Assembly (NCBI GenBank): GCA_903919715.1
Contig: CAIXJC010000080.1
Coordinates: 1-32,201, forward strand
Direction of reading: 5' to 3'
DNA: 32,201 bases
From: an uncultured bacterium
Lineage (GTDB): Bacteria > Planctomycetota > Phycisphaerae > Phycisphaerales > SM1A02
Shown here piece after piece: positions 25,330 through 32,201 of this stretch. The stretch's first letter is position 1. Each line of letters begins with the position of its first letter. The translations under genes were made by a program, and so were the position numbers. Under the pieces are notes generated by a model. That model was given only the letters and a program-made list of their open reading frames with translations, was not told where the DNA came from and did no database searches.

Positions 25330-27183
25330 ATGGGTCCATTTCTCTCATTCGCTCGGCGCCTGCTTCAGTATCCAGGCCAACTCACACTCGCACTGTTTTT
25401 TGCGACAGTTTCAGCAGCGGGACTTGGAGCGGGTTTGTTGGGATTGGCGCCGATCCTGAGGATGATCTTGGGCGAAAAGGGAACCGCGCTTCCAGAACTT
25501 GCAAGACAGTTCAATGAAACAAAGCCTCTCGTTTTAATCCCTGTCGATGTGATTGGATGGTTGCCTGCGGGTCGATTCGAGGGGGTTATCTTGATTCTGG
25601 TGGGATTAGCGGTGCTCACCGTGATTGGCGCAGCCGCGAACTTCATGCATCAATTTATTTCGATTCACCTCTGCGCAAAGGTGGTCGCTCGTGTTCGTCT
25701 CGATGCGTTTCGCCATGCAATTCGAATGCCACTTAGCGAAGTCGTACGGGTTGGACCTGCTGAGTTTGCAAGTCGAGTCATTCGAGACTCCGCCGAATTA
25801 CAAGGCGGGCTCATGGCGCTTACGAGCCGCACCGTTGCGCAATTGACCAAAGGAATCGCTGCGTTTATCGCTGCCGTTGTCATCGACTGGCGCATCGTGG
25901 TCGTTGCCGCAATCGCGGGGCCGCTTCTTGGAATTGTGCTGCGGAAATCAGGCAAGCGCATTCGGCGAGGCGCAAAGGGTGCGCTACGACATCAAGCCAC
26001 ACTCTTGCGACTCACGGGTGAAAGCCTTCAAGGACTTCGGGCGATTAAGACATCCACTGCAGAAACAAGCATGTTGGGGAGATTTCGCCGCGCAAATTCA
26101 TTGGTTGTCAGCGAACAGCTTCGCGCACGAACGGCGCAAAGTCTTGCCAGTCCACTCATAGAAACGATGACAATTCTTGTTGTGATTGTGCTCGCTGCAT
26201 TTGCTGTGCGTGAGATCATTCGCGGAGCGTTGACCTTCGACGATTTTGTACTTTCACTTGGTGCGCTTGCAGTCGCTGCTGGCTCCGTGCGTCCATTGAC
26301 GGGGCTCGCGGCAGAAATCCAAGCGGCCAGCGCACCTGCGGAGAGACTCCAAGAACTCTTATCAATTGAGGCTGAACCTCGAAACAGTCGAGAGCGACCA
26401 AATCTCCTTCGACACCAACATTGGATCCGATTCGAGGGTGTTTCTTTTCAATATCCCAACACCCAGGCATTGGCTCTCAACTCTGTCAACTTGGAAATTC
26501 GCCATGGAGAACACGTAGCGATTGTCGGCGCCAACGGTTGCGGAAAGACAACGCTGTTGTCGATGATCCCTCGGTTGTTGATACCGCAAAGTGGACGCGT
26601 GGTGATCGATGGCGCGGACATCGGTGATGTGAATCTGAAAAGTCTGCGTCGCCAAATTGGCGTTGTGACTCAGGAATCAGTGCTTATCCACGGAACAATC
26701 GCTCAAAATATTTCTCTTGGCATGACTGGTGCGACAGATTCACAAATCCAAGAAGCGGCACGCCGCGCCCATGCCGACAGTTTTATCCAACTGATTCCCG
26801 GCGGCTACAACGCAGATGTTGCGGAACAAGGTGCGAGCCTTTCGGGTGGTCAACGGCAGCGGATTTCAATCGCACGCGCCGTGTTGCGTGATCCTTCGAT
26901 TCTGATTCTCGATGAAGCGACCAGTCAGATCGACGCAGAGAGTGAAGCACAAATCTCCCAAGCGATCGCAGAGTTCGGACGTCAGCGAACCGTGATCGCA
27001 ATCGCTCACAGACTCTCGACAATGCTGGCTGCGGACCGAATCATTGTGATGGACCGCGGAAGCATCATCGATTCAGGATCGCATGCTGAACTCATGGGAC
27101 GCTGCGACATCTATCAAAGACTTGCGAAGGCGCAGATGCAATCAACTGATGCGTCGGCGCCGTTTGTTGTTGAGCAAATCTAG
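25330..27183 (+). CDS. MsbA-like ABC exporter (fused membrane and ATPase domains)
   Basis: 617 residues. An N-terminal six-helix membrane domain covers about 1-325, with strong helices near 18-45, 82-108, 170-205 and 270-300. The ATPase domain follows: Walker A GANGCGKTT at about 399-407, the Q-loop in VVTQES, signature LSGGQRQR at about 504, Walker B ILILDEATS at about 523, and the H-loop in AIAHRLST at about 557. As a half-transporter it would work as a homodimer, exporting lipids, lipid A precursors or drugs; the substrate is not readable. An unusually long first periplasmic loop (about 48-80) is present. It is the last gene of the unit with aroA and converges on the coiled-coil gene with 23 bp between stops. 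Confidence 0.92.
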   Translation: MGPFLSFARRLLQYPGQLTLALFFATVSAAGLGAGLLGLAPILRMILGEKGTALPELARQFNETKPLVLIPVDVIGWLPAGRFEGVILILVGLAVLTVIGAAANFMHQFISIHLCAKVVARVRLDAFRHAIRMPLSEVVRVGPAEFASRVIRDSAELQGGLMALTSRTVAQLTKGIAAFIAAVVIDWRIVVVAAIAGPLLGIVLRKSGKRIRRGAKGALRHQATLLRLTGESLQGLRAIKTSTAETSMLGRFRRANSLVVSEQLRARTAQSLASPLIETMTILVVIVLAAFAVREIIRGALTFDDFVLSLGALAVAAGSVRPLTGLAAEIQAASAPAERLQELLSIEAEPRNSRERPNLLRHQHWIRFEGVSFQYPNTQALALNSVNLEIRHGEHVAIVGANGCGKTTLLSMIPRLLIPQSGRVVIDGADIGDVNLKSLRRQIGVVTQESVLIHGTIAQNISLGMTGATDSQIQEAARRAHADSFIQLIPGGYNADVAEQGASLSGGQRQRISIARAVLRDPSILILDEATSQIDAESEAQISQAIAEFGRQRTVIAIAHRLSTMLAADRIIVMDRGSIIDSGSHAELMGRCDIYQRLAKAQMQSTDASAPFVVEQI

Positions 27184-27206
27184 GCTGAACCAATTTGGTC
27201 TGAGTA

Positions 27207-27971
27207 TTACGGAGTCGCCGGAGCGATGACCGTGGGTTCGACTGGAGCAGCTGTTGCAGGCACTGGCACTTGAGACGCTGGTGCAGGAACAACTGGCGTC
27301 GAAACAACTGGCGCTGGCGGAATAGCAATGACAACTGGCCCACGAGATGCCGCCCAAATGGCGTACAGCAAGGCAAGCGTGCAAATGACAGCGACAACGA
27401 CCAGCCAGAACTGCATCGCTTTTTCGAGTCGGTCGGACTGCGCCACACGACGCTGGGTCGAAAGCGCAAGATTCTCAATCGCACGCGATTGACGATCGCT
27501 CGTCGCTGCAAATGTGCTGAGAGCGCCTGCCGTTTCTCGCAGGCTGTCGGCGACACGCAGGCTGACCTCGTGATTCAAATCAAGTTGCTGTTGCACCAAT
27601 CCGAGCACTTGAGTTGTCTGATGCGAACCTTCAGTCAACTGCGTCAGGCCTCGCTCAAATGTCTGGTCTCGATGGCGCGATCGAGCGCTGTGCTCAAGCA
27701 ATGTTTCCAAGACCTGTGCCTGTTGACGTGCAAGTTGGGGCAGGGCGTCCAGCGTTGTTGAGAGCGATGTCAGAAGCGTGGTCAATTGTCGCTGCGACTC
27801 TGCTTGTGTCGAAAGTTGATCACGAAATTCAACCAGGAGTCGGTTGCTATCGAGAGGTTCCGAGGGATGTTGCTGATACACCTGGACGGATCGCTCCGCA
27901 ATAACTTCAGTCGGCGCGACCGGGAGTGGTTCGCGCTTGAAGATTCTTGCGATCAGTGTCCCAATACCCAT
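27207..27971 (-). CDS. Coiled-coil protein with C-terminal membrane helix and Pro/Val-rich tail
   Basis: 254 residues. An N-terminal amphipathic stretch (MGIGTLIARIFKREP) precedes a long Gln/Leu-rich predicted coiled coil at about 45-185, resembling the helical parts of chemoreceptors or RmuC-type proteins but without their signatures. One membrane helix lies at about 187-208. The last 45 residues are low-complexity Pro, Val and Ala (VVSTPVVPAPASQVPVP). With the bulk inside the cell, the tail would sit in the periplasm. I do not recognise a family. It is divergent from the substrate-binding gene of the BtuFCD-like importer with 24 bp between starts, which suggests joint control. Confidence 0.75.
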   Translation of the reverse strand: MGIGTLIARIFKREPLPVAPTEVIAERSVQVYQQHPSEPLDSNRLLVEFRDQLSTQAESQRQLTTLLTSLSTTLDALPQLARQQAQVLETLLEHSARSRHRDQTFERGLTQLTEGSHQTTQVLGLVQQQLDLNHEVSLRVADSLRETAGALSTFAATSDRQSRAIENLALSTQRRVAQSDRLEKAMQFWLVVVAVICTLALLYAIWAASRGPVVIAIPPAPVVSTPVVPAPASQVPVPATAAPVEPTVIAPATP

Positions 27972-27981
27972 GGCTTCACAC

Positions 27982-27988
27982 TACTGTA
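27982..27988. promoter_or_regulatory. Shared divergent -10 element TACTGTA
   Basis: TACTGTA gives TACTGT on the plus strand (27982-27987), 8 nt before the GTG at 27996, and TACAGT on the minus strand (27988 to 27983), 11 nt before the ATG at 27971. This is the third short divergent gap in the window with symmetric TANNNT hexamers. Confidence 0.4.
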
Positions 27989-27995
27989 TCGAACC

Positions 27996-28928
27996 GTGAC
28001 TCGGCATGGACATCCATTTGATTGGCTGTTTGGAGCGATTCTCGCCTCAGTTGCGGGAATTGCTGTTTGCAGTTGCGGTTCGTCCACTGACTCGTCGACC
28101 ACTTCGGGATCATCAACCACGGTTTCCGCGGCGATTCGAGTTGTCTCGCTCTCGCCAGGAGTGACGGCAACGATCGTTGCCTTGGGAGCTTCGGACCGAT
28201 TAGTGGGGAGAACTCCGTGGTGTGAGGTGCCAAATGAAGTTCCCGTTGTGGGATCGCTCCTTGACCTCAACGCCGAAGCCCTCGTCCAAACGCACCCGAC
28301 GCTGATTCTGGTTCAACCTCCAGCGCAGGGCGAGGTGATTGGACTTCGTGATCTGGCACTGCAACATGCTTGGCGAGTCGAACGCTTCCGAATTGATTCG
28401 CTCGCCGATGTGCAATCGCTGCTCGAGAATCTTCCAACGCTGATTTGCGATCATGCGATTGCGAACGACTGCGCGAGTTTGAAGGAACGTTCGCAACTTC
28501 TGCAGAACAATTTGTCTTCTGCCCTCGAACCGATCCCACATGCAAATCGTGCAGGTCGAACCGTTGTTCTCTTGGTGAGTTCTGAAAGCGCCGATGCGAT
28601 GGGGTTTGGAAAAAGTACTTATATCGGAGATGCGCTCGAGCGAATGGGCGTTACGAATGCACTGAGTCGAAGTGGATATCCAGCCCTTGGTGCGGAAGAT
28701 TTGGCGACACTCGCACCGGACACAGTTGTCGTGATCAGTCAACGATCCGCAGGGGCGATTGATCAGGTTCATCAATTGCTGCCAAAGTCGGCGATCTATC
28801 CAATTCACGCTCCAGAACTTCTTCAGCCTGGCGGTGGAATGATCACTGGATTGCTGACCCTGCGCGGCGTGTTGATTCAAGCGTGCGAGTCTTCTTTTCA
28901 GTCTCCACTAGAAAAGGATGCACATTGA
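27996..28928 (+). CDS. Cobalamin/iron-chelate ABC importer, substrate-binding lipoprotein (BtuF-like)
   Basis: 310 residues from a GTG at 27996. The frame runs on upstream, but into the divergent gene, and this start gives a clean signal sequence (WLFGAILASVAGIAVCSC) with a probable lipidated Cys27. RVVSLSPGVTATIVALGASD and RLVGRTPWCEVPNEVPVVG match the Fe/B12 periplasmic-binding domain of the BtuF/FepB kind; the WCEVP segment resembles the B12-type members. A Ser/Thr linker separates the lipid anchor and the domain. The protein would capture substrate in the periplasm and pass it to the permease. Its stop overlaps the permease start (TTGA). There is no room for a cobalamin riboswitch in the 24-bp upstream gap. 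Confidence 0.85.
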   Translation: MTRHGHPFDWLFGAILASVAGIAVCSCGSSTDSSTTSGSSTTVSAAIRVVSLSPGVTATIVALGASDRLVGRTPWCEVPNEVPVVGSLLDLNAEALVQTHPTLILVQPPAQGEVIGLRDLALQHAWRVERFRIDSLADVQSLLENLPTLICDHAIANDCASLKERSQLLQNNLSSALEPIPHANRAGRTVVLLVSSESADAMGFGKSTYIGDALERMGVTNALSRSGYPALGAEDLATLAPDTVVVISQRSAGAIDQVHQLLPKSAIYPIHAPELLQPGGGMITGLLTLRGVLIQACESSFQSPLEKDAH

Positions 28929-29950
28929 ATAAGCGGCAAATCAATGGACTCTTCGTGCTTGCCGCCTTGCTTGCTGCTGGTGTGATCGCTCGACTGTTGA
29001 TCGGACGCGATCCCGCAATTGGAAGCGTCAACTTCTCTTGGCCAGAGTCGAACATTCTCGTCTTACGGTTCGGCGCCGTTCGATCTGCCATTGTCGGTGG
29101 TGCATGCCTTGGCTTGAGCGGCTTGCTGCTTCAAGCACTCTTGCGAAATCCACTTGCTTCACCATTCATCTTGGGCTTGTCAGCAGGAGCAGGTCTTGCA
29201 GCGATGATTGCGGCTTGGTCCGCCAGCATGGTCGCCGCGGGAGCGGTTGGTTGGATTGCATTCATCGCACACGGCGCCGACGGTGTCATTCCTGGAACTG
29301 TCGGCTCGCTTGCCGTATTGATCTTGGTCTATGCACTTGGTCGTCGAGGCGGCAGGCTTGATCCCTTGACATTGGTTCTCACAGGAACTGTCGTCGCAAC
29401 CATTTGCGGCGCACTGACGCTGTTGGTGCAATCGTTGATGCCGCCATCAAGTCGAGGCGATTCATGGATGTGGTTTATGGGACAAGTCCCAGAGTTACCT
29501 TCGAGCGGGGCGATGTGGACTGCGGCTGTACTTCTCTTCTGCTCATTTATTGCAAGTTTTCGCAGTGGATCTGCGCTCGACGCAGCGAGTATCGGCGATG
29601 ATGAAGCGGAAAGTTTAGGAGTCTCACTCCGCCGACTTCGCATTCTTCTTTTTTTATGCGCAGGTGCATTAGCCTCTGCGAGCGTTGCGCTTTGCGGACC
29701 GATCGCATTCGTCGGATTTATTGCGCCGCATCTCAGTCGCCTGCTCTTGGGCTCACGCCACCGAGCACTCGTACCCGCAAGCGTGATCTCAGGCGCGGCA
29801 ATCCTTATCTGGGCCGATGCGGTCCGGCAATCAATTGATGTTGGTGCAGGACGATTGCCAATCGGAGTTCTCACTGCGCTCATCGGAGGTCCAGTCTTTC
29901 TGATGGTGATGCGCTCTCGACAGATGCGGACGGGAGCGTGGACATGCTGA
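28925..29950 (+). CDS. FecCD/BtuC-type ABC importer permease
   Basis: 341 residues from a TTG at 28925, which overlaps the upstream TGA (TTGA) and has AAGGA 6 nt upstream; the frame runs further back but only within the previous gene. About ten membrane helices. LRFGAVRSAIVGGACLGLSG, QALLRNPLASPFILGLSAGA and CGPIAFVGFIAPHLSRLLLG are diagnostic for the family (the last is the coupling region to the ATPase), as is GRLPIGVLTALIGGPVFL near the end. The family includes B12, haem and siderophore importers. It overlaps the ATPase gene by 7 bp. Confidence 0.93.
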   Translation: MNKRQINGLFVLAALLAAGVIARLLIGRDPAIGSVNFSWPESNILVLRFGAVRSAIVGGACLGLSGLLLQALLRNPLASPFILGLSAGAGLAAMIAAWSASMVAAGAVGWIAFIAHGADGVIPGTVGSLAVLILVYALGRRGGRLDPLTLVLTGTVVATICGALTLLVQSLMPPSSRGDSWMWFMGQVPELPSSGAMWTAAVLLFCSFIASFRSGSALDAASIGDDEAESLGVSLRRLRILLFLCAGALASASVALCGPIAFVGFIAPHLSRLLLGSRHRALVPASVISGAAILIWADAVRQSIDVGAGRLPIGVLTALIGGPVFLMVMRSRQMRTGAWTC

Positions 29951-30705
29951 ATATTGAAACGCTTTCATTTCAGTACGGTCGGCGTCGGGCGCTGACAGAA
30001 ATCACTGCGTCGAGCGCTGCCGGAAATGTCGTTGCGCTTGTTGGTCGCAACGGCAGTGGAAAGAGCACCTTGTTGCGTGCGATTGCTGGGCTGACACACC
30101 CAAACGCTGGAAACATTACTTGGCGAGGTCAGCGTCTCGAACGCCTCGCACCACTCAAACGTGCGCTCGAAGTTGCGTATGTTTCGCAGCGTCCATCGCT
30201 CTCGATTGATCTGACGGTGCATGAATTGATTGCGCTTGGGCGTTTTGCATCAAGAAGTCGGCTCGATTCAAACCTTCGAATTGGTCAGGCGATCGCACTC
30301 ATGGGGCTCGAAGCTCTGAAAGATCGATCTTTCCACGAACTTTCCGCAGGTGAACAGCAACGCTGCGTCATTGCACGTGCGCTTGCACAGCACGAGGAAA
30401 ACGGTTTGCTGGCGCTGGATGAACCATTTTCCAATCTTGACCCTGGCGAGACGATGCGCGTCTTTGATGCGCTCAAGCTGTGCGCTCGGGCTGGTGCGCT
30501 TGTCGTGGTTGCGATGCATGACTTGGCTCTGGTCGACCGAGTTGCACAGACCGTCTGGTGGCTGGAACAGGGGAGAATGGTTGCGACTGGATCGCCGCCA
30601 GATGTCTTGACCCCGACGAAACTGCAAGAGATCTTCCACTGTGAATTTGATCGCGGTCCGCAGGGGTTGACTCTTGCGACACGGGTATCATCGATAACAA
30701 CCTAA
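29944..30705 (+). CDS. ABC importer ATPase (BtuD/FecE-like)
   Basis: 253 residues from the ATG at 29944. GGGAG lies 7 nt upstream, which rules out the GTG two codons earlier. Walker A is GRNGSGKST (about 36-44), the signature LSAGEQQRCVIARAL, Walker B LLALDEPFSNLDP, and the switch histidine is in VAMHDLALV. It powers import through the permease encoded just upstream. The signature has LSAGE rather than LSGGE, as in several B12/iron importers. Stop and next start overlap by one base (TAATG). Confidence 0.94.
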   Translation: MLNIETLSFQYGRRRALTEITASSAAGNVVALVGRNGSGKSTLLRAIAGLTHPNAGNITWRGQRLERLAPLKRALEVAYVSQRPSLSIDLTVHELIALGRFASRSRLDSNLRIGQAIALMGLEALKDRSFHELSAGEQQRCVIARALAQHEENGLLALDEPFSNLDPGETMRVFDALKLCARAGALVVVAMHDLALVDRVAQTVWWLEQGRMVATGSPPDVLTPTKLQEIFHCEFDRGPQGLTLATRVSSITT

Positions 30706-31379
30706 TGATTCAGAGCATTGTCATCTTCGTAATCATCGCGGTCGTGCAAGTCATTGCAGCGGGAATCGCAAAGAAAAAAGAAGCCGAGAAAAAAGCGGAA
30801 CTCGAAAACCAGAAACTCGGTCGCACTGCAGGACGTCCTGCAGCAACGGCGCAAGTTTCTATCAATGCTCCCAAGCGAGATCTCTTCGCAGCGGCGCAAG
30901 CAAAGGCACAGCGCAAATCTGATGCGAGCGCTCCGCGTGGATCTGCCAAGCCAATTACTGCAGGGGGGCACTCCTTCACGTCGGTTGTTGGATCGGTCCA
31001 CGAAGTTGCGAAGGTGAAGGACCTTGCGGCGAAGCCCGAACGTGGAAGATTCTCCTCGGCACCTCGCCCGACGGGGAATAAACCCATGTGGAGTCAACCG
31101 ACTGGGAATCACCCCACGGGGAATCCGCTACACATGATTTCGCTTCACGCTTCGGAAGGTGAAGCAACATCCGCTCAGTTGGCGAAGACGGTCACTGTGA
31201 TCCACGACGGGATGTTGCGAAAGGATGGCCAGCAGGCCAACCTGGTTTCGAAAGGTCGGGTAACCCAACCGCCAGCCGCAGTTCAATTCTCTGCAATGCT
31301 CCGAAATCCAAATCGATTTCGGCAGGCCATCGTGCTGAGTGAAATCATGGGAGCGCCAGTTTCGTTGCGGTCCGGATGA
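30705..31379 (+). CDS. Unknown membrane-anchored protein coupled to the importer operon
   Basis: 224 residues. One membrane helix at residues 3-21 (QSIVIFVIIAVVQVIAAGI) is followed by a charged Lys/Glu segment. A long low-complexity region rich in Ala, Pro, Arg and Gly includes three PTGN units near 121-140. The last 30 residues form a compact block (RNPNRFRQAIVLSEIMGAPV ending SLRSG) that looks like a short conserved motif known to me from planctomycete unknowns; this is memory, not a search. It lies after the ATPase gene with a one-base overlap, so it is in the importer operon, but it may equally act with the acc genes that follow. Confidence 0.72.
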   Translation: MIQSIVIFVIIAVVQVIAAGIAKKKEAEKKAELENQKLGRTAGRPAATAQVSINAPKRDLFAAAQAKAQRKSDASAPRGSAKPITAGGHSFTSVVGSVHEVAKVKDLAAKPERGRFSSAPRPTGNKPMWSQPTGNHPTGNPLHMISLHASEGEATSAQLAKTVTVIHDGMLRKDGQQANLVSKGRVTQPPAAVQFSAMLRNPNRFRQAIVLSEIMGAPVSLRSG

Positions 31380-31396
31380 GTCCGCAAGACGGACCG
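31368..31396 (+). other. Hairpin with two alternative pairings at the end of the importer operon
   Basis: CGGTCCG (31368-31374) can pair with CGGACCG (31390-31396); alternatively GTCCG (31380-31384) pairs with CGGAC (31390-31394). The stop codon of the 224-aa gene lies inside. An A-run, not a T-run, follows, so a simple intrinsic terminator is doubtful. Confidence 0.3.
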
Positions 31397-31421
31397 TAAA
31401 AAGCCATAAAGGTTATAACGG

Positions 31422-31458
31422 TTCGATTCGCTTCGATTGTGGTTCGATCTGCGACGAT
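31422..31458 (+). repeat. Four helically phased CGAT elements upstream of accB
   Basis: TTCGAT occurs at 31422-31427, 31432-31437 and 31443-31448, followed by a partial copy ACGAT at 31454-31458. The CGAT cores are 10, 11 and 10 bp apart, one DNA turn each, and end about 14 bp before the -10 hexamer. This looks like an operator array on one face of the helix. Confidence 0.5.
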
Positions 31459-31468
31459 TTGTGTTTTC

Positions 31469-31477
31469 TGCTAGACT
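31469..31477 (+). promoter_or_regulatory. Extended -10 promoter of accB
   Basis: TG-C-TAGACT (31469-31477) is an extended -10 element placed 9 nt before the ATG at 31487. No -35 is evident. Transcription would begin within about 4 nt of the start codon, consistent with the absence of a Shine-Dalgarno sequence. Confidence 0.45.
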
Positions 31478-31486
31478 CCGACCATC

Positions 31487-31951
31487 ATGATGGATATTCG
31501 AAAACTCAAAGAGTTGGTCAAGTTGATGGTTGAAAATGACCTCACGGAGCTTGATCTGCGGGACAAAGACGAGCAGGCCACGGTTCGCCGGCAGACGGCA
31601 TTTGCCCCACCGCAGGTCATTCACCAGTCACTTTCGGCACCAGGCAGCCATTCCCCGTCGCAAAGCGGTACGGCCAAGGCCGAGCCAAAGGCTTCTGGGG
31701 ACGACTCCGATTTGATTGCGATCCAAAGCCCAATGGTCGGGACGTTCTATACGGCATCGGGACCAGACAAGCCTGCGCTGGTTTCAGTTGGTGCAAATGT
31801 TGATTCAGAGACCGTGGTCTGCTTGCTCGAAGCGATGAAGATCTTCAATGAAATTAAAGCGGAGTGTTCGGGGACGGTCGTTAAAGTTCTCGTCAAGAAT
31901 GGCCAAGCTGTCGAGTTTGGACAGAAGTTGTTCATGATTCGTCCAGCCTGA
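31487..31951 (+). CDS. accB: Biotin carboxyl carrier protein of acetyl-CoA carboxylase
   Basis: 154 residues, full length. An N-terminal helix ([21 protein letters not shown]), a Pro/Ser/Ala linker at about 38-72, then the biotinyl domain at about 76-153. EAMKIFNEI carries the biotin-accepting Lys118, and [14 protein letters not shown] (81-94) holds the thumb region typical of true acetyl-CoA carboxylase carriers. It shuttles carboxyl groups between biotin carboxylase and carboxyltransferase for fatty acid synthesis. Two ATGs in tandem (31487 and 31490) are possible starts; the first is taken. accC follows 29 bp later. Confidence 0.95.
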   Translation: MMDIRKLKELVKLMVENDLTELDLRDKDEQATVRRQTAFAPPQVIHQSLSAPGSHSPSQSGTAKAEPKASGDDSDLIAIQSPMVGTFYTASGPDKPALVSVGANVDSETVVCLLEAMKIFNEIKAECSGTVVKVLVKNGQAVEFGQKLFMIRPA

Positions 31952-31980
31952 TTCACCCGCCTCATTATTTGAAAGTAACG

Positions 31981-32201
31981 ATGTTCAAACGAGTCCTCAT
32001 TGCGAATCGCGGCGAGATTGCCCTGCGCATCATTCGCGCTTGCCGCGAACTTGGAATTGAAACCATCTGTGTCTATTCCAGCGCAGACAAGGGTGGACCA
32101 TGGCTCGAACAGGCCACGCAGTCAATCTGCATCGGACCAGGACCAAGCAAAGATTCGTATCTACGCATCGAGCGCATCATTGCGGCGGCAGAGATTTCGC
32201 A
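31981..32201 (+). CDS. accC: Biotin carboxylase, N-terminal part, cut by window edge
   Basis: 73 complete codons from the ATG at 31981 to the right edge, with no stop. [20 protein letters not shown] is the hallmark start of biotin carboxylase, followed by [16 protein letters not shown] and [13 protein letters not shown] of the pre-ATP-grasp domain. The full enzyme, about 450 residues, carboxylates the biotin on AccB using ATP and bicarbonate. The [14 protein letters not shown] segment differs slightly from the usual ADxxxLHVxxAD. GAAAG about 7 nt upstream is a weak ribosome site. It forms a unit with accB. Confidence 0.93.
   Translation, partial: MFKRVLIANRGEIALRIIRACRELGIETICVYSSADKGGPWLEQATQSICIGPGPSKDSYLRIERIIAAAEIS

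Noticed and set aside
27189..27199. ACCAA-T-TTGGT inverted repeat between convergent genes
   Set aside because: Arms are only 5 bp with no T-run, so it is too weak to call a terminator.
27786..27995. N-terminal extension of the BtuF-like protein
   Set aside because: It runs through the divergent coiled-coil gene; the signal sequence starts after the GTG at 27996.
27972..27995. Possible cobalamin riboswitch before the importer operon
   Set aside because: Only 24 bp separate the divergent start codons, far too short for a cobalamin aptamer.
31371..31399. Hammerhead-ribozyme-like string (GATGAGTCCG...CGGACC)
   Set aside because: GATGA and a stem resemble hammerhead stem II, but the core CUGAUGA is changed and the required GAA after the stem is absent (CGT instead).

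Overview
The window looks like a stretch of chromosome from a Gram-negative bacterium, most likely a planctomycete of the Phycisphaerae type. This is inferred from two proteins with a PGPGALG...RRRR form of the PEP-CTERM sorting tail, a phosphate-selective-type outer-membrane porin, a bacterial deoxyhypusine-synthase-like enzyme, a very large RCC1/beta-helix exported protein, and small conserved proteins of a kind I associate with planctomycetes. I see no phage, insertion sequence, integrase or CRISPR array. Nearly all of it reads as compact chromosomal DNA with overlapping genes.

Layout. 1-8.2 kb is an envelope and surface region: a truncated minus-strand RCC1 propeller/beta-helix protein (open at the left edge), an 870-bp AT-rich gene-free stretch, two PEP-CTERM proteins, an OprO/OprP-type porin, a deoxyhypusine-synthase-like enzyme and a tRNA-Gly(CCC). 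8.2-11.7 kb is a plus-strand operon of a STAS-domain regulator, a copper-type P1B ATPase and a TPR lipoprotein. It converges, with a 20-bp overlap, on a minus-strand unit of an unknown exported protein and a cardiolipin-synthase-type phospholipase D enzyme. A divergent MFS transporter follows.

15.0-23.4 kb holds the lower tyrosine/homogentisate pathway split over three transcription units: an unknown 310-aa protein plus fumarylacetoacetase (fahA), homogentisate dioxygenase (hmgA) plus a DUF192 protein, and 4-hydroxyphenylpyruvate dioxygenase (hppD) plus a 752-aa unknown membrane protein. An RluA-type pseudouridine synthase lies between them. Maleylacetoacetate isomerase is missing from the window, and the unknown protein coupled to fahA occupies a place where it is often found.

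23.4-27.2 kb is a plus-strand unit of a 52-aa membrane peptide, a divergent GroES-like protein, EPSP synthase (aroA) and an MsbA-like ABC exporter. 28.0-31.4 kb is a BtuF/BtuC/BtuD-type cobalamin or iron-chelate importer ending in an unknown membrane-anchored protein, with a divergent coiled-coil membrane protein in front. The right edge begins an acetyl-CoA carboxylase unit, accB and the start of accC.

A pattern across the window is that many genes heading a transcription unit have a TANNNT hexamer 6-11 nt before the start codon and no Shine-Dalgarno sequence. Several downstream genes in overlapping pairs do have one (fahA, btuC-like, aroA, btuD-like), though copA and the 30705 gene do not. 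This suggests leaderless transcription of unit heads combined with coupled initiation within operons.
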